Below are positions 1 through 6,420 of a stretch of DNA of 12,522 nt, piece by piece. A program made the translations under genes and the position numbers. Below the pieces are notes generated by a model that made no database searches, was not told the origin of the DNA, and worked only from the letters and a program-made list of their open reading frames with translations. Position 1 is the stretch's first letter, and each line of letters starts with the position of its first letter. This DNA comes from SAR202 cluster bacterium. GTDB lineage: Bacteria; Chloroflexota; Dehalococcoidia; Lucifugimonadales; UBA3495. The DNA lies in contig VFHF01000163.1 of the NCBI GenBank assembly GCA_009392095.1, forward strand, positions 1-12,522. Reading direction: 5' to 3'.

Positions 1-755
1 ATGTCGAACTCTTCCAGCATCAGCGTTGGATAGAAGGCCAGGAAGGCGCCGAAAGACATCGTTGCCCCGGCGAACCCCAGCCCGCCGATCCAGAGGTCCC
101 GGTGCCCTAAAGCGCCCTTGAGCACATCCAGGCCTCTCTCCGCTACAACGTCCTGGTCCGCTACGTTGGTCCGCTCCCTGCCCACAAACGTCCACAACAG
201 AGTGATCCCGGCTAAATAAAGCCCAAATATCCTGAGTGTCGCCCTCCAGTCGCCGTCCATCAGATCGAGGATCACCGGCGCCAGCACCAGTCCGCCACCC
301 ACGACCAGGCCGAAAAGCACATTTGATAGGCCGTTGAGGTAGATGACTTCCCTGGGCGGGAACCACTGTCGGGTCAGCAGCGCCCGGGCCGGCATCTGGG
401 CGATGTTGCTGATGCCGAACAGCAGGCGTCCAGCCAGCAGCACGATGAACACCGGGGCCCAACTTTGCAGGAACAAACATCCGGTGGCCATCAGCAGTGT
501 GGCGGCGGTGAGCCACTTGGGGGACAGCCGCGAGGTTGCCCAACTGAGTGGGATGGCGAGAGCGATGTTTCCCCAGTGGGAGGCCGAACCCAGCAGTCCT
601 TGCTGGCTGGGCGAAAGATCAAGGTCGGCGCTGATGGCGGGCAGCAGAATACCCAGGGTGTTCAACACCATGAAAGAAGATACGCTAGAGAACAGCCAAA
701 CTACCATGACTGTCCAGCGGTACCTGCTGTAGCTTAGCGCCGGCTGAGGAGTCAA
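1..755 (-). CDS. MFS transporter, N-terminal part (gene runs off the left edge)
   Basis: The reverse strand from 755 to the window edge is one open frame of 251 codons rich in hydrophobic segments, with about the first seven of the twelve membrane helices of a major facilitator carrier. The end of the first helix reads LPAISADLDLSPSQQGLLGS, a typical periplasmic turn of MFS proteins. GRLLFGISN and the basic loop RQWFPPRE follow in helices 4-5. The C-terminal half is outside the window. An in-frame TGA at 762-764 limits the start. I chose TTG at 755 because the usual Tyr-Arg-Trp lead-in to helix 1 lies upstream of the first ATG (707). No clear Shine-Dalgarno supports either, so the start is uncertain. 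It is divergent from the LLM oxidoreductase, so it probably imports or exports a small organic compound. Substrate unknown. Confidence 0.85.
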   Translation of the reverse strand, partial: MTPQPALSYSRYRWTVMVVWLFSSVSSFMVLNTLGILLPAISADLDLSPSQQGLLGSASHWGNIALAIPLSWATSRLSPKWLTAATLLMATGCLFLQSWAPVFIVLLAGRLLFGISNIAQMPARALLTRQWFPPREVIYLNGLSNVLFGLVVGGGLVLAPVILDLMDGDWRATLRIFGLYLAGITLLWTFVGRERTNVADQDVVAERGLDVLKGALGHRDLWIGGLGFAGATMSFGAFLAFYPTLMLEEFD

Positions 756-847
756 TTCCTGTCAGGTCCGGTTGCAGTGGGGTGATTTTCCGCGGCAGGC
801 CTTGATATTGGACGGCAGAAGGCTGCGGCTCGTTGACGGTATGGCAT

Positions 848-878
848 ATCATAGACCTCCAAAGGGCATCAATGCCAA
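848..878 (-). promoter_or_regulatory. Candidate promoter for the leftward MFS gene, overlapping an inverted repeat
   Basis: Read on the minus strand there is TTGGCA at 878-873, a 19-base spacer and TATGAT at 853-848, close to sigma-70 -35 and -10 consensus although the spacer is long. A short inverted repeat, GGCAT-CA-ATGCC at 865-876, overlaps the -35 element, and a further GGCAT half-site lies at 843-847, which would suit repressor binding. The rest of the 168-base divergent spacer (756-923) shows no other clear element. Visual match only. Confidence 0.3.
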
Positions 879-910
879 GAAATTATCAGAAATTGGATAG
901 GTTCTGCATT

Positions 911-917
911 GGGAGGG
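911..917 (+). promoter_or_regulatory. Ribosome binding site fixing the LLM start
   Basis: GGGAGGG lies six bases upstream of ATG 924 and overlaps the alternative TTG start at 909, so the TTG is unlikely to be used. Confidence 0.6.
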
Positions 918-923
918 CCGAAT

Positions 924-1919
924 ATGGAGCGTATCGGGGTCGGGTTTTCTGGGGGGATGTCCCCTCAAGATATAGTTGAATGTGTGAAAGTGGCCGAAGA
1001 ACTGGGCTACGAATCAGCCTGGGTGGCCGAAGGTCACGGCGGCGACCAGTTCTCGGTTCTGACCGCCTGCGCCATGGTCACGGAACGGATCAAGTTGGGC
1101 ACGAGTATCACCAGTGTCTTCGTCCGCACCCCGCCGACAATCGCCATGGCGGCCGCGTCGGTGGACTACTTCTCCAATGGCCGGTTCATTCTGGGGGTCG
1201 GCAGCAGCCACAAAGTCCAGGTCGAACCCGAGCACGGGTTAGAGTTCACCCGCCCGGTGCAACGTCTGCGTGAGTGTGTGGACATCGTCCGGGCCATCCT
1301 CAAAGACTCGGACGTGCGCTACCACGGGGAGATATACGACATAGAACGTTTCGATCTGTGGTTCCAGCCTTTGCGCAAGGGGATACCAATCTACGTGGCG
1401 GCCGTCTTCCCCAAGATGCTGGAGATCTGCGGCGAGATCAGCGAGGGGGCGATACTCACCTGGTGCACCCTCGCCCACGCCGAAGAAGCGGCCCAGGCCG
1501 TGGGTCTTGGCGCCCGCAACGCCGGACGCAACCCCGACGATGTTGAAGTCGCTAGTCTGCTCCCCTGCGCCGTGTCCGACGACCGGGAGACGGCCAGAGA
1601 CCTGATGCGTATGCCCATCGCCTCCTACGCTGGCCGTTTCCCCCGCTACCGTAAACTCATGATCGACGCCGGATTCCCTGAGGAGATCGAGGACGTGCGG
1701 GTAGCCTGGCAGGCTGGCCGGACCGAAGAGGCGCTGGACCTGGTCCCCAGCGGCCTGATCGACCAGATCGGGCTGGTGGGCACGGTAGATGAGGTCCGCG
1801 GAAAGCTGACTGACTACCGCAATGCCGGCATCACCCTACCCATAGTTTCGCCCAGGTTCATGGGCGAAGGCGCCAAAGAGCAGGCGCTGGAGATAATCAG
1901 GGCCTGCGCCCCAGCCTGA
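924..1919 (+). CDS. LLM class (luciferase-like) flavin/F420-dependent oxidoreductase
   Basis: A 331-residue TIM-barrel protein of the bacterial luciferase-like family. Family marks in order: strand 1 with IGVGFSGG, the helix AEELGYESAWVAEG, the strand RIKLGTSITSVFVRTP, and the hallmark VDYFSNGRFILGVGSS around residues 80-97. A later C-terminal segment LVGTVDEVRGKLTDYRNAGI is typical of the F420-dependent methylene-tetrahydromethanopterin reductase-like branch. Members transfer hydride or activate oxygen using FMN or F420, and which cofactor applies here cannot be read from sequence. The ATG at 924 was preferred to the upstream TTG at 909 because GGGAGGG (911-917) sits six bases before it and the protein then begins directly at the first barrel strand. 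The stop is 19 bases before the next dehydrogenase, so co-transcription is likely. It probably supplies an oxidation or reduction step on the substrate later handled by the two acyl-CoA dehydrogenases. Confidence 0.92.
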   Translation: MERIGVGFSGGMSPQDIVECVKVAEELGYESAWVAEGHGGDQFSVLTACAMVTERIKLGTSITSVFVRTPPTIAMAAASVDYFSNGRFILGVGSSHKVQVEPEHGLEFTRPVQRLRECVDIVRAILKDSDVRYHGEIYDIERFDLWFQPLRKGIPIYVAAVFPKMLEICGEISEGAILTWCTLAHAEEAAQAVGLGARNAGRNPDDVEVASLLPCAVSDDRETARDLMRMPIASYAGRFPRYRKLMIDAGFPEEIEDVRVAWQAGRTEEALDLVPSGLIDQIGLVGTVDEVRGKLTDYRNAGITLPIVSPRFMGEGAKEQALEIIRACAPA

Positions 1920-1938
1920 TATACTCTGCTAAATTAAG

Positions 1939-3108
1939 ATGGACTTCAATTTCACCCCCCAACAGATCCACTTTAGAGAAGAACTCCGAGAGTTCCTAAG
2001 GGACGAAGTACCCGTGGAAAAGCAGGAGGTCTTCGGCCTTTTGACCGAGGAGCAATACCAGTTCGGCCGGGAGATCAACCTGAAACTGGCGGAACGGAAT
2101 TGGCTGACCATCGGCTGGCCCGAAGAACACGGCGGCGGCGGGAAAGGGCCCATCGAACAAGGCATCCTAGCTGAAGACCTGGGCTACTGGCGGGTGCCTA
2201 AAAGTCAGTCCATAGGCCTAGGCATAGTCGGCCCGGCAATCATGGTCTTCGGCACTCAGGACCAGAAGGACCGCTACTTGGGGCCCATCGCTCGGGCCGA
2301 GGTCGAGTACTGCCAGGGGTTCAGCGAACCCAACGTCGGTTCGGACTTGGCGTCCTTGGAACTTCGGGCCGAGCGGGATGGCGACGAGTACGTGCTGAAC
2401 GGCTCCAAGATGTTCACCAGTTATGCATTTCACGCCGACTACATGTACCTGCTGGCGCGTACCGACCACGATGCCCAGAAACACCGCGGGATCAGCATGT
2501 TTATCGCCGATCTCAAGACCCCGGGAATCAGTCTGACCCCCCTGCCCTATATCAACGGCGAGATGGCGGCCCAGACCCATTTCGACGACGTCAGGTTGCC
2601 GCTTTCCTGCCTGATCGGCGAAGAGAACCGGGGCTGGTACCACGCCATGACGACACTGGACTTTGAACGGTCCGGGCTGTGGCGGTACGCCAACGTACGG
2701 CGGGTTTTCGATGATTTTGTTGAGTTCTGCCAGGCGTCCGCGCCCGACGGCGGGCAGCCCCTGGCCGAGCATCCACTGGTGCGCCACCAAATGGCCCAGC
2801 GCCGGTTGGGCATGGAGACCTGGAAGCTGCTCTGCTGGAATGTGGCCTGGATGCAGAGTTCCGGCGCGGTGCCTAATTCAGAGGCGTCGGTGGCGTTTTT
2901 ATACGGTAGCGAAGAGCGGTTGCGCTTCGCCGAGATGGCCATGGAATTATTGGGGCCATACGCCACCCTGCGTCACGGCTCACCGTTGGCCCCTCTGCTG
3001 GGCAATATCGAGGGTATCCACCGGGAAGCCATGCATCTCCACGGCGCCGGAACAACCGAGATTCACCGGAACATCATCGCCCAACGCGGCCTTGGTATGC
3101 CCCGCTAG
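1939..3108 (+). CDS. Acyl-CoA dehydrogenase, catalytic (alpha-type) subunit
   Basis: A 389-residue acyl-CoA dehydrogenase with the N-terminal helical domain, the flavin-contact motif FSEPNVGSD (residues 128-136), the middle beta domain (GDEYVLNGSKMFTS) and the C-terminal helical domain ending GAGTTEIHRNIIAQRGLGMPR. At the position of the classical catalytic Glu (YEGT in medium-chain enzymes) it has Ala370. An alternative base, Glu243 in LDFERSG, sits where isovaleryl-CoA dehydrogenase and the catalytic subunits of actinobacterial steroid dehydrogenases carry theirs. It lacks the R-x2-FG-x2-I-x2-FQ motif that contacts FAD from the neighbouring subunit, while the next gene has it. I infer a heteromeric alpha2beta2 enzyme oxidising an acyl-CoA to the enoyl-CoA and passing electrons to ETF. 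No strong ribosome binding site precedes ATG 1939, so coupling to the upstream gene is possible. The ETF, CoA ligase and thiolase that such a pathway needs are not in this window. Confidence 0.93.
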   Translation: MDFNFTPQQIHFREELREFLRDEVPVEKQEVFGLLTEEQYQFGREINLKLAERNWLTIGWPEEHGGGGKGPIEQGILAEDLGYWRVPKSQSIGLGIVGPAIMVFGTQDQKDRYLGPIARAEVEYCQGFSEPNVGSDLASLELRAERDGDEYVLNGSKMFTSYAFHADYMYLLARTDHDAQKHRGISMFIADLKTPGISLTPLPYINGEMAAQTHFDDVRLPLSCLIGEENRGWYHAMTTLDFERSGLWRYANVRRVFDDFVEFCQASAPDGGQPLAEHPLVRHQMAQRRLGMETWKLLCWNVAWMQSSGAVPNSEASVAFLYGSEERLRFAEMAMELLGPYATLRHGSPLAPLLGNIEGIHREAMHLHGAGTTEIHRNIIAQRGLGMPR

Positions 3109-3119
3109 GTTCTCTGACG

Positions 3120-4205
3120 ATGGACTACGGACTGACACAAGAGCAACAGATACTTCGAACCGCGGCTCGGGAATTCCTTGAGGCCGAGTGCCCTACTTCC
3201 CTCGTCCGAGAAGTCGAGGGGTCTAGCGCGGGCCATTCACCAGACCTCTGGCGTAAGATCGCCGGCCTGGGCTGGCTGGGCATCTCCCTACCGGAGCGAT
3301 ACGGCGGTACCGGTGGTTCTCTTACCGACCAGACCGTGCTGTTTGAAGAGATTGGCCGAGCATTGACGCCAGGCCCGCTGCTCGTATCATCGGTACTGGC
3401 AGCCCACATAGTGCTGAACGCCGGGTCCGACCGTCAGAAAGACAGTCTTCTGCCCGGAATTATCAGCGGAGATCTGGTCCTGACCCTCGCCAGGGGTGAG
3501 AAACTGGAGACGGCTTCGGCGGACGGCGGACTGACCCTCAGCGGTGAAAGCCCCTTCGTGCCCCACTCCGGGTTGGCCGACCGCATCATCTGCGCCACCC
3601 GCCCGGCCATCGGGGCCTGGCCTGACACGACTCTGGTCATCGTAGATAGCCAAGATGAACGAATGACCAAGACTCCCATGGAGTCCATCGCAAACTATCC
3701 GCAATACCTGCTTGAATTCGATGATGTAACGATATCCGGAGACTCAGTGTTGGGAGTGATCGCTGAAGGACAGTGGGCGCTGGATCTGGCCGTCCAGCGG
3801 GCCACAGTCATACAATGCGCCGAGACCCTGGGCCGGGCTCAAAAAGTCTTGGAGATGGTGGTGGAATACGCCAATAACAGGGTCGCGTTCGGACGCCCCA
3901 TCGGCACGTTTCAGGCCGTTCAACACCGCTGCGCCGACCTTCGAGTAGCCGTGGACGGCGGCCGGATGCTGACCTATCAAGCGGCCTGGAAGTTGGACCA
4001 GGGCCTGCTGGCCGGAGATGAAGTATCCATGGCGAAAGCCCAGACCGGGTCGATGAGCCGGATGGCCACCGAGGCTGGGCACTCCATCTTCGCCGGTATA
4101 TCATTCACCGTTGAACATGACATGCAGCTTTACTCGGCCCGAGCTAAGATTGCGGAATCCAACCTAGGCGACACCGGATACCACCTGGACCGACTGGCCA
4201 TCTAA
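3120..4205 (+). CDS. Acyl-CoA dehydrogenase, non-catalytic FAD-contact (beta-type) subunit
   Basis: A 361-residue acyl-CoA dehydrogenase family protein starting 11 bases after the previous stop. It has the N-terminal domain (WRKIAGLGWLGISLPERYGG), a shortened and diverged middle domain without the usual EP-x-GSD loop, and a C-terminal domain with NNRVAFGRPIGTFQAVQH (residues 252-269), the adenine/pyrophosphate FAD contact. Both candidate catalytic positions lack an acid: Gln226 stands where the isovaleryl-type Glu would be, and Ser339 in QLYSARAK stands where the medium-chain Glu would be. The tail VEHDMQLYSARAK followed by GDTGYH resembles the smaller subunit of two-gene steroid-type dehydrogenases. 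I infer that it forms half of the FAD site of an alpha2beta2 complex with the preceding gene product and is inactive alone. The alternative, a homomeric enzyme using another residue as base, is less likely. Confidence 0.92.
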   Translation: MDYGLTQEQQILRTAAREFLEAECPTSLVREVEGSSAGHSPDLWRKIAGLGWLGISLPERYGGTGGSLTDQTVLFEEIGRALTPGPLLVSSVLAAHIVLNAGSDRQKDSLLPGIISGDLVLTLARGEKLETASADGGLTLSGESPFVPHSGLADRIICATRPAIGAWPDTTLVIVDSQDERMTKTPMESIANYPQYLLEFDDVTISGDSVLGVIAEGQWALDLAVQRATVIQCAETLGRAQKVLEMVVEYANNRVAFGRPIGTFQAVQHRCADLRVAVDGGRMLTYQAAWKLDQGLLAGDEVSMAKAQTGSMSRMATEAGHSIFAGISFTVEHDMQLYSARAKIAESNLGDTGYHLDRLAI

Positions 4206-4236
4206 ACGAAGCCCTCGGGGAAGCGAAACACAAATC

Positions 4237-4259
4237 CTTCCCCCTTCGCAAGGGGGAAG
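4237..4259. repeat. Perfect 10-bp palindromic hairpin in the dehydrogenase-aldolase gap
   Basis: The left arm CTTCCCCCTT (4237-4246) and right arm AAGGGGGAAG (4250-4259) pair perfectly around a CGC loop. No U-run follows, so it is a poor intrinsic terminator. A weaker CGGG/CCCG stem (4267-4270 with 4277-4280) follows directly. The C5/G5 composition looks like an intergenic palindromic (REP-like) repeat unit that may recur elsewhere in the genome. It could also act as a 3' mRNA stabiliser, lowering expression of the downstream aldolase relative to the dehydrogenases. Confidence 0.6.
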
Positions 4260-4317
4260 ATTAGGACGGGGTCTTTCCCGCGACCTGGCGCCAACCTAAC
4301 ATTAACGAGGAACAATC

Positions 4318-5043
4318 ATGCCTGACGCCAACCCGATCTCCAGCGAGACTCTGGAGGTTTTACGAAAAATCCCAACCCAGACCCTGATCGATGGGCTATG
4401 GGTGATGGGCTGGCCAATGAGCTTCATCCATGGGGCCAAGCCGCTTCAGGCCGGACAGCACATGGCCGGACGGGCTGTCACTCTCAGGTTTGTGCCCCAC
4501 CGGCCCGACCTAGCGGCAGACAAGCCAAAAGGAGACCAATCGGCTGAATACGTAGCAATCGAACTATGCGGACCCGAGGAAGTGTTGGTCATCGATGCTA
4601 TGGGCTGGGAATACAGTTCTATCGGAGGAGACATCAAATTCCTGCGCATGATGCAGCTTAAGGCCGGTGGGCTGGTCACGGACGGCGCCGCCCGCGATAG
4701 CAACACGCTCAAGGGATACGGCTTTCCGGTCTACGCCGCCAACACAACTGCAAAGCAGGGGCCTGCCGAATTCTGGCCCTGGCACGTCAACGACGCCATA
4801 CAATGCGGCAAAGTCCTGGTTCGGCCGGGAGACGCCGTGGTGGGCGACGATGACGGCGCGGTGGTGGTGCCGGCGGCGGCGGTCGACGAGGTGATCCGCA
4901 TCGCCCACGAACGGGAGGAAGTGGAAGAGGTTATCAAAACCCAATTGGAGATCGAGCAGTGCTCACCTGGCAAGTATTACCCATTCAACGACCTCACCTG
5001 GAAACTATTCGAGGAAAAGACCGGCAAAAAACGGACGGGATAG
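4318..5043 (+). CDS. RraA-like / HMG-CHA-type class II pyruvate aldolase
   Basis: A 241-residue protein of the RraA/dimethylmenaquinone-methyltransferase-like family. The core motif GGLVTDGAARDSNTLKGYGF is intact, with Arg126-Asp127 exactly 20 residues after Asp105 of GGD. This is the D-x20-R-D signature of 4-hydroxy-4-methyl-2-oxoglutarate/4-carboxy-4-hydroxy-2-oxoadipate aldolases, where Asp holds the divalent metal and Arg binds substrate. VRPGDAVVGDDDGAVVVP closes the swapped-domain fold. Family members with this signature cleave 4-hydroxy-2-oxo acids or decarboxylate oxaloacetate, so a catabolic role fits better than RNase E inhibition. The C-terminus (about residues 190-241) extends beyond the core. 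ATG 4318 has CGAGGA six bases upstream. It lies 112 bases after the dehydrogenases with a hairpin between, on the same strand, so it probably belongs to the same catabolic unit. The older label 'methyltransferase' for this family is misleading. Confidence 0.88.
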   Translation: MPDANPISSETLEVLRKIPTQTLIDGLWVMGWPMSFIHGAKPLQAGQHMAGRAVTLRFVPHRPDLAADKPKGDQSAEYVAIELCGPEEVLVIDAMGWEYSSIGGDIKFLRMMQLKAGGLVTDGAARDSNTLKGYGFPVYAANTTAKQGPAEFWPWHVNDAIQCGKVLVRPGDAVVGDDDGAVVVPAAAVDEVIRIAHEREEVEEVIKTQLEIEQCSPGKYYPFNDLTWKLFEEKTGKKRTG

Positions 5044-5063
5044 ACACGGACCAAACTTATCCG

Positions 5064-5132
5064 AAATCCATGGCGTGATTGAGCAACGTATCTTACGTAT
5101 ATTGGGAATTGGCAAATCAATACCATGGATTT
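5064..5132. promoter_or_regulatory. Inverted repeat pair flanking the leader of the HtrA gene
   Basis: AAATCCATGG (5064-5073) and its exact reverse complement CCATGGATTT (5123-5132) lie 49 bases apart, the second ending eight bases before the chosen start codon. In between is a direct repeat CGTAT-CTTA-CGTAT (about 5087-5100). No convincing -35/-10 pair was found. The arms could pair in mRNA or bind a dimeric regulator of the protease gene. Function is inferred only. Confidence 0.35.
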
Positions 5133-5140
5133 GCTTAACG

Positions 5141-6379
5141 ATGGAACGACTTAATACGAAGCGAACGAAGAGCCTGAGGAATTGGCTGCTCCCTGGAAGT
5201 CTGGGGTTGCTGTTATTCATCATCGCGGCTTGCGGCGGCGATTCAGCCGCCACGCCTGAGACTACTGGAGCCACCACATCGTCAACGGAAACGACTCAGA
5301 CGGTTTCAATCGAGGACAGCGCGGCGGACCAACTGGTCGCAGCCCAAGAACGGGTGATGATCAATATCTACCGGAAGGCTTTGCCTTCGGTGGTGAATAT
5401 TCGGGTTATCCAGGGGCTGGAAGGTAATGACCGAACCAGGCAATTCCCCAATGCCCCCGGGATCCCCGATGACTTCTTGCAGCGAGGCGAGGGCTCCGGC
5501 TTTGTGTGGGACTACAAAGGCCGCATAATCACCAACCAGCACGTCGTGGACGGGTCTGAGACGGTTACGGTGATATTTTCGGACCGTACACAGGTGTTGG
5601 CCAAGGTCTTGGGCGGCGACAAAGATTCGGACCTGGCCGTCTTGGAGCTGATCTACCCGAAGGAAGGTCTGATGCCCATCGACCTGGGCGACAGCGACAA
5701 TGTACTCGTGGGGCAACTGGCCGTGGCCATCGGCGCACCCTTCGGACAATCCTTCACCATGACCAGCGGCATCGTCAGTGCCGTAGGCCGCACCATTCGT
5801 AGCAGTTCCAGTAATTTCACCGTTCCAGAAGTGATTCAGACCGACGCCCCCATCAACCCCGGAAACTCCGGTGGCCCTCTCCTGGACCGCCATGGCCGGG
5901 TGGTGGGAATCAACACTCAGATAATCAGCCGATCTGGCAGCAGCGCCGGAGTTGGCCTGGCCGTACCGATCAACATCGCAAAGATGGTGGTGCCCGCTCT
6001 GATCGAAGACGGGAGGTATGAATACTCCTGGCTGGGAATCTCGGGAGGGCCGTTGGGCGCAGACGTTGCCCAGCTTATGGAACTGCCCAAAGGCACGCGA
6101 GGAGCGCTCGTGATCACGGTTAACCGTAATAGTCCTGCTGGTGACGGCGGCCTGACTGGGAGCGACCGGACGGAGGTGGTAAACGGAGTCCAGTACGCTT
6201 TGGGTGGAGACACCATAGTCGGGATAGACGGCTCCGAGATACGGGACATGACCGACCTTATCGTTTACCTGACGAAGCATACAAGGCCCGGCGACGAGAT
6301 TATGCTTGATGTGATCCATGGTGACGGGTCTTCTGAGCAACTGTCGGTGGTACTGGGCACCCGCCCCGGCGAAGGGTAA
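5141..6379 (+). CDS. HtrA/DegP-family serine protease, lipoprotein-anchored, one PDZ domain
   Basis: A 412-residue secreted quality-control protease. The N-terminus has a Lys/Arg-rich stretch, a hydrophobic core and a lipobox ending IIAAC, with Cys31 the predicted lipidated residue, followed by a Ser/Thr-rich linker. The trypsin-like domain carries the full triad: His134 in TNQHVVDG, Asp164 in DSDLAVLEL and Ser243 in NPGNSGGPLL. A single C-terminal PDZ domain starts near LGISGGPLGADV and ends with the usual GGDTIVGIDGSEI strand. It would cleave or hold misfolded proteins outside the membrane. The open frame extends upstream to a GTG at 5075, but ATG 5141 gives a canonical lipoprotein signal, while the longer form buries it behind 22 extra residues. 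The ribosome binding site is weak. No functional link to the catabolic neighbours is evident. Confidence 0.94.
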   Translation: MERLNTKRTKSLRNWLLPGSLGLLLFIIAACGGDSAATPETTGATTSSTETTQTVSIEDSAADQLVAAQERVMINIYRKALPSVVNIRVIQGLEGNDRTRQFPNAPGIPDDFLQRGEGSGFVWDYKGRIITNQHVVDGSETVTVIFSDRTQVLAKVLGGDKDSDLAVLELIYPKEGLMPIDLGDSDNVLVGQLAVAIGAPFGQSFTMTSGIVSAVGRTIRSSSSNFTVPEVIQTDAPINPGNSGGPLLDRHGRVVGINTQIISRSGSSAGVGLAVPINIAKMVVPALIEDGRYEYSWLGISGGPLGADVAQLMELPKGTRGALVITVNRNSPAGDGGLTGSDRTEVVNGVQYALGGDTIVGIDGSEIRDMTDLIVYLTKHTRPGDEIMLDVIHGDGSSEQLSVVLGTRPGEG

Positions 6380-6420
6380 TATAAGCGGCAACAGAGCCAG
6401 GGAATACAAGGGGTGGTCAT

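Noticed and set aside
343..737. Plus-strand open frames at the left edge
   Set aside because: The minus strand here encodes a clear MFS membrane protein continuous to the window edge, and the plus frames lack recognisable domains.
2218..2966. Minus-strand open frames opposite the first acyl-CoA dehydrogenase
   Set aside because: The plus frame is continuous and conserved, and the antisense products are Arg/Pro/Gly-rich with no recognisable motif.
4237..4259. Intrinsic terminator ending the dehydrogenase transcript
   Set aside because: The stem is strong but is followed by ATTAGGACGG, with no T-run on either strand, so a repeat or processing hairpin is more likely.
5306..6409. Long minus-strand open frame of 367 codons opposite the HtrA gene
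   Set aside because: The plus strand encodes a protease with a complete triad, PDZ domain and signal. The antisense translation shows no family motif and is a high-GC shadow.
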